Source of the DNA: Sphingomonas sp. AP4-R1
GTDB taxonomy: Bacteria; Pseudomonadota; Alphaproteobacteria; Sphingomonadales; Sphingomonadaceae
Assembly: GCF_013113735.1 (NCBI RefSeq)
Contig: NZ_CP053346.1
Coordinates: 186,001-250,000 of the forward strand
Direction of reading: 5' to 3'
Length of the DNA: 64,000 nt
The position numbers and the translations under genes are program-made. Shown piece by piece: positions 8,476-16,247 of the stretch. The notes beneath the pieces are model-generated. The model saw nothing but the letters and a program-made list of their open reading frames with translations. It was not told the origin of the DNA and ran no database searches. Position 1 is the stretch's first letter. Each line of letters starts with the position of its first letter.

Positions 8476-10134
8476 TCACGCCACCAGCAGGCGATCCGCC
8501 TGGGCGCGCGCTTCGTCCGTGATTTCCGCGCCCGAGAGCATCCGGGCGATCTCCTCGCGCCGTTCGGCCGCGCCCAGCACATGCACGCCGGTCCGCGCGA
8601 CCAGCCCGTCCGAGCGTTTCTCGATCAGCCAGTGGCGATCGGCGCGTGCCGCCACCTGCGGGCTGTGCGTGACGACCATCAGCTGCGTCGTCTGCGCCAG
8701 CCGCGCGAGCCGCTCCCCGATCGCGCTGGCCACCGCCCCGCCGACGCCGCGATCCACCTCGTCGAAGATCATCGTGCCCGCCCCGCCTTCTTCGGCCAGC
8801 GCCACCTTCAGCGCGAGGATGAAGCGCGAGAGTTCGCCGCCGCTCGCGATCTTGATGAGCGGCGCGAAGGGCGCGCCCGGATTGGTCGCGATCTCGAATT
8901 CCACGCGGTCGCGCCCGGCAGCGCCCCACTGCGCCTCGGGGAGAGGCTCCACCACCGTGCGGAAGCGCGCGGCATCCAGCTTGAGCGGCGCCAGTTCGCC
9001 CGCCACCGCCGCATCCAGCCGCGCCGCCGCCGCCGTGCGCGCCGCCGTCAGCGCATCGGCCGCCGCCTCATACTCCTCGCGCGACAAACTGACTTCGCGC
9101 GCCAGCGCCGCGATGCCCGCGCCGCCCGCCTCGATCCGGTCCAGCCGACCGGACAATTCCTCCGTCAGCGCCGCCAGGTGATCCGGCTCCACGCGATGCT
9201 TGCGGGCGAGCGCGCGCAGATCGAACAGGCGCGTCTCGATCGCCTCCAGCCGGGCCGGATCGAAAGCGAACGCCTCGCCCGCCGCCGCCAGCCGATCCTC
9301 GGCCTCGCCCGCCTCCACCAGCGCGCGGTCCAGCGCCGCCAGCGCCTCGGCCAGCCTTTCATCCTCCGCCGCGATCCGGTCGAGCCGGCGCGTCGCCTGC
9401 CGCAGCTGCGCCAGCGCGCCGTCCGATCCGTCGAGATGCCCGCTCACGCCCGAAAGCTCTTCGGCCAGCCGCGCGCCCTTCTGCATGTCGGCCCGCGCCT
9501 CGGCGAGGCTCGCTTCCTCGCCGGGTTCGGGCGCGGCCTTGCGGAGTTCGGCCACCGCATGTTCCAGCCATTCGCGATCGCGCGCGGCGCTCTCCAGCTC
9601 GGCCTCCGCGTGGGCCAGCGCCTCCTCGCTCGCCTTCCAGCGCGCATGGGCCGATGCGACCGCGCCGGTCTGCGACCGGGCGAACGCATCCAGCAAAGCG
9701 CGATGGCCGCGCGCATTGAGCAGCCCGCGATCGTCATGCTGGCCGTGTATCTCGACGAGCGTGCCGCCCAGCGCGCGCAGCAATCCCGCAGACGCTGGCT
9801 GATCGTTGACGAACGCGCGGCTGCCGCCATCCGCGCGCAGCTGCCGCCGGATCACCAGAGGCTCGCCCGGCTCGCGCTCCAGCCCGCCTTCATCCAGGAT
9901 GGCGAGCGCGGGATGATCGGCCGGCAGATCGAAGCTCGCCGCCACGCTCGCCTGCGCGGCGCCGTTGCGGACGAGGCCGGATTCCGCGCGCGCGCCGAGC
10001 GCCAGCCCGAGAGAATCCAGCAGGATCGATTTGCCCGCGCCCGTCTCGCCCGTCAGCGTGGCGAGCCCCGGCCCGAAATCGAGGTCCAAAGCCTCGATCA
10101 GCACGACATCGCGAATGGCGAGGCGGGTCAGCAT
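8476..10134 (-). CDS. recN: DNA repair protein RecN
   Basis: A 552-residue SMC-like ATPase of double-strand-break repair that acts on DNA in the cytoplasm. The N-terminal MLTRLAIRDVVLIEALDLDF leads to Walker A GETGAGKS; a long Ala/Glu/Arg-rich coiled coil spans roughly residues 150-380; the C-terminal ATPase half has the signature SGGELSRF and Walker B-like MIFDEVDRGVGG, then THSPQVAARADRHW. Length is normal for RecN. It follows bamD on the same strand with a 79-bp gap; the bamD-recN order is common in alphaproteobacteria. Confidence 0.96.
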   Translation of the reverse strand: MLTRLAIRDVVLIEALDLDFGPGLATLTGETGAGKSILLDSLGLALGARAESGLVRNGAAQASVAASFDLPADHPALAILDEGGLEREPGEPLVIRRQLRADGGSRAFVNDQPASAGLLRALGGTLVEIHGQHDDRGLLNARGHRALLDAFARSQTGAVASAHARWKASEEALAHAEAELESAARDREWLEHAVAELRKAAPEPGEEASLAEARADMQKGARLAEELSGVSGHLDGSDGALAQLRQATRRLDRIAAEDERLAEALAALDRALVEAGEAEDRLAAAGEAFAFDPARLEAIETRLFDLRALARKHRVEPDHLAALTEELSGRLDRIEAGGAGIAALAREVSLSREEYEAAADALTAARTAAAARLDAAVAGELAPLKLDAARFRTVVEPLPEAQWGAAGRDRVEFEIATNPGAPFAPLIKIASGGELSRFILALKVALAEEGGAGTMIFDEVDRGVGGAVASAIGERLARLAQTTQLMVVTHSPQVAARADRHWLIEKRSDGLVARTGVHVLGAAERREEIARMLSGAEITDEARAQADRLLVA

Positions 10135-10213
10135 CGCGCCCTCTCTACGGGAGGATCAGGCGGAACGGAAGGTGGACAAGATACATCCTCCCCCGAACGG
10201 AAAGGACGGGATC

Positions 10214-11008
10214 TTAACCCTTGCGCTGGCGCCGCTGGATCAGATCGTAGGCGTGCTTGTAATAATCCGTGCCCGGATAATTGGCGCCCAGCACGGCGGC
10301 CGACTTCTTCGCCTCGTCCACCACGCCCAGCGCGATATAGCTCTCCGTCAGGCGCATCAGCGCCTCGGGCGTGTGGCTGGAGCTCTGGAACTTGTCGATC
10401 ACGGTGCGGAAGCGGATCACCGAGGCGAGCCACTCGCCACGCCGCTGATAGAAGCGGCCGATCTCCATTTCCTTGCCGGCCAGGTGATCGTTGATCAGAT
10501 CGATCTTCAGACGCGCATCGGCCGCATATTTGCTGTCCGGATAGCGGCGGATCAGCTCGCCCATCGCATCCAGCGCCTGGCCGGTGATCTTCTGGTCGCG
10601 CGTGACGTCCGAGATCTGCTCGTAATAATCCACCGCGATCAGATAGAGCGCGTAAGGCGCGTCGCGATTGCCGGGGTGGATCGAGAGGAAGCGCTGCGCC
10701 GACTGGATCGATTCGGGATAACTGTGCGCGAGATAATAAGCGAAGGAGCTCATCAGCTCCGAACGGCGCGCCCAGACCGAATAGGGATGCTGGCGCTCCA
10801 CCTCGTCGAACAGGGCCGCCGCCATGCGATACTGCTTCTTGTCCAGCGCATCGCGCGCCGCATTGTAGAGCGTGTCGACGTCACGCGCTACGTAGCGGTT
10901 GCTGTCCTGCCCTTTCTTCATGCCGCCGCGACCGGCGCAGCCGGCGAGCGACAGGGAGGAAAGGGCGATGCCGATGAGGGCGATGGTTCGGAGAGCGGAA
11001 ACGCGCAT
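10214..11008 (-). CDS. bamD: Outer membrane assembly lipoprotein BamD
   Basis: An essential lipoprotein of the BAM complex that folds beta-barrel proteins into the outer membrane. The 264-residue product has a signal peptide (IALIGIALSSLSLAG) ending in the lipobox LAGC, then five TPR-like helical repeats (LYNAARDALDKKQYRMAAALFDEVERQ is broken across repeats 1-2) and RYPDSKYAADA typical of BamD. The ATG at 11008 gives the correct signal peptide; the upstream in-frame ATG at 11113 would overlap the next gene. It precedes recN on the same strand. Confidence 0.94.
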   Translation of the reverse strand: MRVSALRTIALIGIALSSLSLAGCAGRGGMKKGQDSNRYVARDVDTLYNAARDALDKKQYRMAAALFDEVERQHPYSVWARRSELMSSFAYYLAHSYPESIQSAQRFLSIHPGNRDAPYALYLIAVDYYEQISDVTRDQKITGQALDAMGELIRRYPDSKYAADARLKIDLINDHLAGKEMEIGRFYQRRGEWLASVIRFRTVIDKFQSSSHTPEALMRLTESYIALGVVDEAKKSAAVLGANYPGTDYYKHAYDLIQRRQRKG

Positions 11009-11075
11009 GGCAGCGGGCCTTAGCGGAGCGATGGGGCTGCTGGAAGGGGCATGCGTCGGAGCGTGGTAACTCCCC

Positions 11076-11459
11076 TCATTCCCCCACGGGCATGAGCGCC
11101 GCCGCGATCGCACGGCCCTCGCCCCGCAGCAGGCCCCAGGTGCGGGCGGCCGCGCGGCTGTCCATCGGTTCGAGGAACAGGCCCTTCGCCTCCAGCGCAG
11201 CGGTGAGCGCGGGCGCCGGGCGCCGCAGGGTCGCGCCCGTGCCGAGCAGCACGAATTCGGGCAGCGGAAACAGAGCGAGCAGGAAGGCGAAATCCGCTTC
11301 CGTCAGCGCCTCCAGCGAGGCCACCGGCCAGTCGACCGCATTGTCGGGCGTCAGGATCAGCCCGCCCGGCACGATCCGGTCGGAGACGCGGAAGCCGCTG
11401 GGGCCGACGGCGGTGACGATGGGGCCGACGGCGGCGGGGGTCTTGTCCAGATTGGCCAT
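11076..11459 (-). CDS. Mth938-like domain protein (DUF498)
   Basis: A 127-residue protein of the Mth938/NDUFAF3-like fold family. The conserved pattern is VTAVGPSGFRVSDRIVPGGLIL, then PEFVLLGTGATLRRP and DSRAAARTWGLL near the C-terminus. The bacterial function is not established; the mitochondrial relative NDUFAF3 is a complex I assembly factor. In sphingomonads and rhizobia it often lies near protein-export or Bam genes. It is upstream of bamD on the same strand with a 67-bp gap and may be cotranscribed. Confidence 0.82.
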   Translation of the reverse strand: MANLDKTPAAVGPIVTAVGPSGFRVSDRIVPGGLILTPDNAVDWPVASLEALTEADFAFLLALFPLPEFVLLGTGATLRRPAPALTAALEAKGLFLEPMDSRAAARTWGLLRGEGRAIAAALMPVGE

Positions 11460-11527
11460 GCGCCGCCTGTTAGGCGCGGGCGGTGGCGGGGGGAAGCCTC
11501 ATGGCCGCACCGTCATCCCGCCGCGCG

Positions 11528-11620
11528 CGTCATCCCAGCGCAGGCTGGGATCTGGGGCTGGGACCTGGTCCGGCAAGGGGCTCCGCCTCAGGCGCTCCCA
11601 GCCTGCGCCGGGATGACGCG
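11528..11620. repeat. Palindromic repeat of the CGTCATCCC type
   Basis: CGTCATCCCAGCGCAGGCTG on the left pairs with CAGCCTGCGCCGGGATGACG on the right. A second CGTCATCCCG half-copy sits at 11511. It resembles the repeat families at 14340 and 35095. Confidence 0.7.
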
Positions 11621-11641
11621 TCGGGGCGAGCACCTGCCGGC

Positions 11642-12202
11642 TCAAACCCGCGCGATCTCCTCCGCATCGGCTTCCTGCGTCGGGCCGAGATCGCCCGAGG
11701 CTTCCACCGTGCGATACAGCACCGCCTGTCGCGCCCGCAGCGTCAGGCCCACCGCATCGAGATCGATTTTGCCCGCCTTGTGCGCGGCCTTCATCTCCTC
11801 GAACAATTCCTCATCCTCCTCGTCGATATGGTGGATGGTCTGTTCGCCCAGCACATGGACCTTGCTCTTGTAGAGTTCCTCGGTGCCCTTGAGCTGCTGG
11901 ATCTCCGCCGCCAGTTCCTTGCCGGCCGCATGTTCGACGATGCCCTCATCGACTTCGCTGCGCTCGCCCACCTGCTTGCCGGCGGGATAAAGGATCTCCT
12001 CCTCGATCGTCATATGCACGTCCAGCCGCAGGCAGATCTCGTCCGCCACATGCTTCAGCCGCGCACCGCTCGCCTCGTTCGCCTCGGTGAAGAGGTCGCG
12101 GAAGCGATGATGCTCCTCCTTCAGGATCGCGATCGCCAGCGGGTCGTCCTTGGCGATCCGGTGAAGGCCCTGATTGTTCCGAGCGGCATAATTCTCGGCC
12201 AT
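11642..12202 (-). CDS. Hemerythrin domain-containing protein
   Basis: A 186-residue four-helix di-iron protein. Iron ligands are visible as LKEEHHRFRDLF, DVHMTIEEEILYP (HxxxE) and HHIDEEDEELF (HxxxxD). Bacterial single-domain hemerythrins bind O2 or NO or store iron, and many belong to the general stress response. The ATG at 12202 has GGAG about ten bases upstream; the frame is open further upstream. A GGAAC box with a poor -10 (CGCT rather than CGTT) lies near 12260 on this strand, so sigma-EcfG control is possible but weak. Divergent from the receiver/MarR-like gene. Confidence 0.88.
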   Translation of the reverse strand: MAENYAARNNQGLHRIAKDDPLAIAILKEEHHRFRDLFTEANEASGARLKHVADEICLRLDVHMTIEEEILYPAGKQVGERSEVDEGIVEHAAGKELAAEIQQLKGTEELYKSKVHVLGEQTIHHIDEEDEELFEEMKAAHKAGKIDLDAVGLTLRARQAVLYRTVEASGDLGPTQEADAEEIARV

Positions 12203-12426
12203 CTCTTCGCTCCATCCCATTGATTTCGTGCAGAGCGCGTGGGCGCGTGACCCGGTTCCCCCGGCGGGAGAAAACTCCACAACGGACCAAACAGCCCGGA
12301 ATGGCCCGGAATTTCATCCATATCCGAAATGGATTGATTGAACCTCCGATGATGGTTTCGTAGCGTCGATGCGGGGCAAGGCCGGGGACTTCATATCGTC
12401 CCGGCCAGGATTTCGGGGGCACTTTG

Positions 12427-13326
12427 ATGGATCCGGGCGACAGCTATCGATCGACTCCGTCGATTCTGCTTTTCGCCGACAGCGCCGCGGGCTTCGCCGA
12501 GCAGGAGCGCACGATCCACCAGCTGGACGGGCGCATTGCCATGTCCGGCCCGATCGACACCGCGCTCGCCCGGATCGACGAGGCATGCGACATCGGCACG
12601 GTCGTCGTCGATGCCAGCGTGGACGTGCCGGAGTTGGATCGCCTGTTCGATCGGCTGGAGGCCGCCGCGCGCGAGGGGCGCTTCCGCAGCGTGCTGACCA
12701 TCTCGCCCGATCTGATCGATCTGGCCGCCCGATTCTGCCCGCATCCGCATGTCGACACGCTCTGCCGCGACGGCGGGGCGGACGGCGTGGCCGCTCTGGC
12801 GGTGGCGCTCGCCGGGGCCCGGCGCATTCCCCAGCGCGCCGCAGAGGATGGGCCGATGCGCCTCAAGCAACTGAGCGAGGAAGTGGGGCGCATCGCCCGG
12901 ACGCTAGCCGCGCTATCGGAGAATGACGAGAGGATGCCCGCGCTCCGCCCAATCCGGATCGGGGACGACGACGGCGCGGAGCCCAGTGCGGCGATGATCC
13001 GCGCCTGTATCCGCGCCCGGCGGATGCGCGAACTCTACTTCCCGGCCGATCTTTTCGCCGATCCCGCCTGGGACATGCTGCTGGATCTGATGGCGGCGCG
13101 GATCGAGGGGCGGCGCGTGGCCGTCTCCAGCCTGTGCATTGCCGGCGCCGTCCCCGCGACCACCGGGCTGCGCTGGATCAAGACGCTGACAGATGGCGGC
13201 CTCTTCCTGCGCGTCGCCGATCCGCGCGACGGGCGGCGCATCTTCATCGAGCTGTCCGAAGCGGCCGCGCGCGGGATGAGCGGCTATTTCCGGGCGCTCG
13301 ACCGCGCCGGTCTGGCGGGAGTCTGA
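12427..13326 (+). CDS. Receiver-like/MarR-like winged-helix regulator
   Basis: A 299-residue protein. Residues ~10-125 form an alternating beta/alpha segment (SILLFADSA, TVVVDASVD, RSVLTISPD) resembling a degenerate receiver domain: an Asp stands at the end of the third strand but the acidic pair of the first strand is reduced to one Asp. The C-terminal ~100 residues match MarR-type winged helices found in sphingomonads (SSLCIAGAVPATTGLRW, then LTDGGLFLRVADPRDGRR and IELSE). A helical linker joins them. The start is ATG 12427. It is divergent from a hemerythrin gene, which it might regulate (inference). The domain assignment of the N-terminus is tentative. Confidence 0.65.
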   Translation: MDPGDSYRSTPSILLFADSAAGFAEQERTIHQLDGRIAMSGPIDTALARIDEACDIGTVVVDASVDVPELDRLFDRLEAAAREGRFRSVLTISPDLIDLAARFCPHPHVDTLCRDGGADGVAALAVALAGARRIPQRAAEDGPMRLKQLSEEVGRIARTLAALSENDERMPALRPIRIGDDDGAEPSAAMIRACIRARRMRELYFPADLFADPAWDMLLDLMAARIEGRRVAVSSLCIAGAVPATTGLRWIKTLTDGGLFLRVADPRDGRRIFIELSEAAARGMSGYFRALDRAGLAGV

Positions 13327-13463
13327 TCATGCACGGAACCAGACCACGCTCGCCCGCACTCCCTCCGCACCCGCATTCATCGTCAAAGTCGATCTTAGTG
13401 AGGATATTAGCTCATTGGATCGATCATCGCGCACGCAGTAGCGATGCGTCATCACATGGGGAT

Positions 13464-13595
13464 ATGATGATGACGGACGGGACATATTCGGCGGTGGGTC
13501 TGGTTCGGGGCCTCCAGGTCAGCGCCTTCCTGTGGTGCGCGATCGCGATGCTGGCCTGCGCGCCCCGCTGGAGACGCGCGAACGGCAGGCCTTGA
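13464..13595 (+). CDS. Small single-pass membrane protein
   Basis: A 43-residue frame starting with three consecutive ATG codons (13464, 13467, 13470) and holding one hydrophobic segment, LQVSAFLWCAIAMLACA, followed by a basic tail (RWRRANGRP). ATGGGG just upstream is a weak ribosome-binding site. The frame extends upstream to ATG 13329 without known similarity. Function unknown; it could be a spurious frame. Confidence 0.35.
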   Translation: MMMTDGTYSAVGLVRGLQVSAFLWCAIAMLACAPRWRRANGRP

Positions 13596-13632
13596 GCGCA
13601 GGCGACACTCCGTCTAGGAGCGCGCGTCCGGC

Positions 13633-13708
13633 GGTGGCTTAGCTCAGTTGGTAGAGCATCTCGTTTACACCGAGAGGGTCGGCGGTTCGAGCCCGTCAGC
13701 CACTACCA
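13633..13708 (+). tRNA. tRNA-Val (anticodon TAC)
   Basis: 76 nt with encoded CCA. Acceptor GGTGGCT pairs with AGCCACT (first pair G-U), the D-arm is GCTCAGTTGGTAGAGC, the anticodon stem TCTCG/CGAGA encloses TTTACAC (anticodon TAC), and the T-arm is GGCGGTTCGAGCCCGTC. A DUF559 cassette and an IS element lie just downstream, a common pattern next to tRNA genes. Confidence 0.95.
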
Positions 13709-13848
13709 GCCGGTGAGAGGGAAGCGCGATGACACCGAGGTCCGCGCGTTACCCGCTTCCCATCAATTGGTCCGCAAATGGCCCGCATCGTCCCTGCCGA
13801 GCGAATGCTTCAACGCGGCAGGGCAACGGCTGCGGGTGGAGCGCGGAC

Positions 13849-14229
13849 CTAGCCCCCCTCCCTGAAAGGGAGGGGTTGGGGGTGGGTGGACGCTCGCGAG
13901 ACGGCCCGAAAGATCGTATCGACGACACCCTCAGTATGATCCCGCACGTCGTTGTTCCAGAAGCGCAGCACAGTCCAGCCATGCCTTTCCAGATGGGCGG
14001 TACGAGCAGCGTCTTCCTCGGTGCGGCTGGCATGCTGCCCGCCATCGAGTTCGATGGCGATCCGCGCGGATCGGCAGGCGAAATCGACAATGTATCGATC
14101 GATCGCCAACTGGCGGATGAAACGCGGCCGAGCTTGTCGCAAGACCGACCATAACAGCCTCTCCTCGAACGTCGCCTCGCGCCTGAGACGCCGAGCGCTG
14201 TCTGTCGTTTCGGGCGGTATGCGCTGCAC
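13849..14229 (-). CDS. DUF559 (Vsr-like) endonuclease domain protein
   Basis: A 126-residue protein of the DUF559 family, which shares the fold of very-short-patch-repair endonucleases. The core is ATFEERLLWSVLR, RFIRQLAIDRYIVDFAC, RIAIELDGGQH (the acidic active-site strand, E and D) and GWTVLRFWNNDV. The last residues (THPQPLPFREGG) are translated from the left inverted repeat, so the repeat supplies the C-terminus and stop. The gene lies wholly between two 33-bp inverted repeats. The biological role of DUF559 proteins is not established; single-strand or mismatch nicking is an inference from the fold. A start further in is possible. Confidence 0.85.
   Translation of the reverse strand: MQRIPPETTDSARRLRREATFEERLLWSVLRQARPRFIRQLAIDRYIVDFACRSARIAIELDGGQHASRTEEDAARTAHLERHGWTVLRFWNNDVRDHTEGVVDTIFRAVSRASTHPQPLPFREGG
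13857..13889 (+). repeat. Left inverted repeat of DUF559 cassette
   Basis: 33 bp beginning CCTCCCTGAAAGGGAGG and ending GGGGGTGGGTGG. It matches the reverse complement of 14261-14293 at 31 of 33 positions. Each arm also contains its own palindrome CCCTCCCTGAAAGGGAGGG. Confidence 0.85.
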
Positions 14230-14260
14230 CCGATCATCCTATCAGCGGCAGCACGAGCTT

Positions 14261-14293
14261 CCACCCACCCCCGGCCCCTCCCTTTCAGGGAGG
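14261..14293 (-). repeat. Right inverted repeat of DUF559 cassette
   Basis: CCACCCACCCCCGGCC... to CAGGGAGG, the inverted partner of 13857-13889 (two mismatches, TT versus CC in the middle). The distance between the outer ends is 437 bp. Confidence 0.85.
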
Positions 14294-14339
14294 GGAGAGG
14301 TGAACGTCCGCAACTGGGGTGAAAGCCGCCGTTGGCTAT

Positions 14340-14430
14340 CCCGTCATCCCGGACTTGATCCGGGATTCCGCTTTTCTTTCATCCGGGGCTTAAGGAAGCG
14401 GGGCCCCGGATCAAGTCCGGGGTGACGGGG
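14340..14430. repeat. Palindromic repeat of the CCCGTCATCCCGGAC type
   Basis: CGTCATCCCGGACTTGATCC and GGATCAAGTCCGGGGTGACG face each other around a ~45-bp centre. It lies between the DUF559 cassette and the IS element. Confidence 0.8.
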
Positions 14431-14489
14431 TACGTGTTCGAACGGGATACCCACCAAACGAGTTCAGGGTGACATGGGTCTGGACTCAA

Positions 14490-14915
14490 TCACTGGAGCC
14501 ACCAGTTGACGATGGCGGCGAGAGTGATGGAGGCGAGGAAGACCTGAACCTTTCGGTCGTATCGTGTGGCGACGCGACGCCAGTCCTTGAAGCGGCAGAA
14601 CATGCGTTCGATGACGTTACGCTTGTTGTAGACGCGCTTGTCGTAAGGGAACTGGACCCTGCGATGACGCTTGGGCGGGATGACGGCGATGGTGCCGCGG
14701 TTTTCGAGCCAATCGCGCAGGGCATTGGCATCATAGCCTTTGTCGGCGACCAGCTCTGCCGAGGGCGGCAGCGCCTCGATACATTGTATGGCGATCGCAA
14801 TATCCGGGATATTCCCAGGAGTTACGACAAGGCTCCAGGGCCTTCCACGGTCGTCGCACAAGGCATGGAGCTTGGTCTGGCGCCCGTTCTGGGTACGGCC
14901 GATACCATGGGCCAA
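14490..14915 (-). CDS. IS5-family transposase, C-terminal part (orfB)
   Basis: A 141-residue frame holding the second and third catalytic residues of the DDE domain: ELVADKGYDANAL (D) and YNKRNVIERMFCRFKDWRR (E, the Y-K-R-N-x-E-R signature of IS5). It opens with GIGRTQNGRQTKLHAL. It is expected to be made only as a fusion with orfA by -1 ribosomal frameshifting at the run of A4G6 on the coding strand (14918-14927), not from its own TTG. Confidence 0.85.
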   Translation of the reverse strand: MAHGIGRTQNGRQTKLHALCDDRGRPWSLVVTPGNIPDIAIAIQCIEALPPSAELVADKGYDANALRDWLENRGTIAVIPPKRHRRVQFPYDKRVYNKRNVIERMFCRFKDWRRVATRYDRKVQVFLASITLAAIVNWWLQ

Positions 14916-15247
14916 GGCCCCCCTTTTGCGCCGCCGGCGGTCCGGTGGGCCTTGATCAGGGTGGCATCGAGGAAGAGCCGTTCGGGCACGTCCGCCCGGC
15001 CCGCCAGCGCCTGAAAGATGTCGGTCCAGACGCCGCGCTCGGCCCAGCGCACGAAGCGATTGTAGAGCGTCTTCTTCGGACCATAATCCGCCGGACAGTC
15101 ACTCCACCGGCCGCCCGATCTCAGCGCATGCACGATCCCCGACAGAACCCGGCAATCGTCAACACGCGGCCGTCCCGTCGCCTGCACCGGCAAAAGCGGC
15201 TCGATCACCGCCCACTGCTCGTCCGAAAACCAAAACATATCAGACAT
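14822..15247 (-). CDS. IS5-family transposase, N-terminal part (orfA)
   Basis: A 141-residue frame starting MSDMFWFSDEQWAVIEPLLP, with the N-terminal IS5 DNA-binding region (GPKKTLYNRFVRWAERGVW) and the first catalytic Asp in LFLDATLIKAHRTAGGAKGG. The AKGG codons read AAA-GGG-GGG, the slippery site; a -1 shift there continues as ...ALAHGIGRTQNG in orfB. Without slippage translation ends about 32 codons later. Confidence 0.85.
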   Translation of the reverse strand: MSDMFWFSDEQWAVIEPLLPVQATGRPRVDDCRVLSGIVHALRSGGRWSDCPADYGPKKTLYNRFVRWAERGVWTDIFQALAGRADVPERLFLDATLIKAHRTAGGAKGGPWPMVSAVPRTGARPSSMPCATTVEGPGALS

Positions 15248-15365
15248 CTTCACCGCCTCCACACACACGCAGTGAATCACAGCAAGCTCCAACCTCAAAG
15301 ACCCTTTTGGTCCGGACCCATTATCTCGAAAGCGGCCGTTTCCCATCGCTGGATGTTGATCAGCC

Positions 15366-16247
15366 CTACCCCTTATACGACACAGAAATATCCAGCACGA
15401 AGATCGCCCGCTTGGAGGCCGTGCCGGGCTGGAAGCGGGGCGGCGCCATCGCGACGATGTTGCACAGGTCGACCGATCGCCCCTGCATCTCCAGCGGGCG
15501 GATGCTGGTGCATTTGCCCATCGATCCGTCGGGATTGATCGAAATCTCCGATTCGGCGAGCAACTGGTAGAAATCGGGCACCTTGCCCTCGCCATGCTCC
15601 GGCAGGCCTTCATAGCTCACCTGCAGGCGCACATCGCTGACGCGCGCCTTCGCATAATCGGCCCCCATCAGGCGGGCGAGGAAGCCGCGCTCGCCGAAGG
15701 GGCCGCAATTGTTGCCGGTCTGGCCGAAGCGGTTCCCGCCCGATCCCGTCATCGTGCATTCGACCACGTCACCCCTGGGGCTGATGATCGAATGCGCGGT
15801 GAAGGTGCGATCGTTGATCTCCTCGGTCGTCTGCCTGGGCAGGCGCCAGCGGACGATCTGATCGAAGGTGGCGGTGGTGGGCTTGCCCTTCTTGTCCACC
15901 AGCGGGTGGAATTGCGCGCGCGCCATCAGCGCCTTGCAGGTGGCGGCATCCAGCGCATCATTGCCCACGCTCTTCACGATCCGGCAGGCGGTGGGCTTGC
16001 CGTCCTCCCCGATCTGCACCGCGAAATGGACGATGCCCTCCGCCTTCTGCGCGATCGCGCCGGGCGGATAATCGTTCGGCTGAAACCAGGTCTTCTGGTT
16101 TCCGATCGGAACGAGCGTGCGATAGGCCTTGGTCGGCGCCGCATCGGTCGCGGCGGCCATCATCATCAACGCCGTGAACGCCACCATCCCGCGTGCTCCT
16201 GCCCTGATCGTGTCCGCGAGTGTGGCGGCTGCGCGCTTCGCACTCAA
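15366..16247 (-). CDS. Secreted TonB C-terminal domain protein
   Basis: A 293-residue periplasmic protein with an N-terminal signal sequence (MVAFTALMMMAAATDA). Residues ~45-130 resemble the TonB C-terminal domain (YPPGAIAQKAEGIVHFAVQIGEDGKP..CRIVKSVGNDALDAAT broken across the strand-helix unit), and a second half (~150-290) with paired cysteines (CTMTG/CGPFG, CTSIRP/CNIVA) may be another divergent copy. It lacks the usual N-terminal TonB membrane anchor and proline spacer, so it may not drive transport. The start overlaps the dprA stop by four bases, so it is the last gene of plsY-dprA. The IS element begins 46 bp past its stop. Confidence 0.72.
   Translation of the reverse strand: MSAKRAAATLADTIRAGARGMVAFTALMMMAAATDAAPTKAYRTLVPIGNQKTWFQPNDYPPGAIAQKAEGIVHFAVQIGEDGKPTACRIVKSVGNDALDAATCKALMARAQFHPLVDKKGKPTTATFDQIVRWRLPRQTTEEINDRTFTAHSIISPRGDVVECTMTGSGGNRFGQTGNNCGPFGERGFLARLMGADYAKARVSDVRLQVSYEGLPEHGEGKVPDFYQLLAESEISINPDGSMGKCTSIRPLEMQGRSVDLCNIVAMAPPRFQPGTASKRAIFVLDISVSYKG

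Larger units (their letters stand above)
14476..15319 (-). mobile_element. IS5-family insertion sequence (IS427-like group)
   Basis: An 844-bp element bounded by imperfect terminal inverted repeats: GGGTCTGGACTCAA at 14476 and, on the other strand, GGGTCCGGACCAAA ending at 15319. AT flanks both ends and could be a 2-bp target duplication, though AT is self-complementary so the exact ends are ambiguous. It carries a DDE transposase split over two overlapping frames joined at an A4G6 slippery run. Both frames are free of internal stops and the catalytic residues are present, so it appears intact. It inserted 46 bp after the stop of the TonB-domain gene and breaks no recognised gene. Confidence 0.88.

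Noticed and set aside
12240..12275. EcfG promoter for the hemerythrin gene
   Set aside because: A GGAAC box is present but the expected CGTT is CGCT, so the evidence is too weak to list as a feature.
14469..15014. 181-residue plus-strand frame inside the IS element
   Set aside because: Antisense of the transposase; IS5 elements do not carry such a gene.
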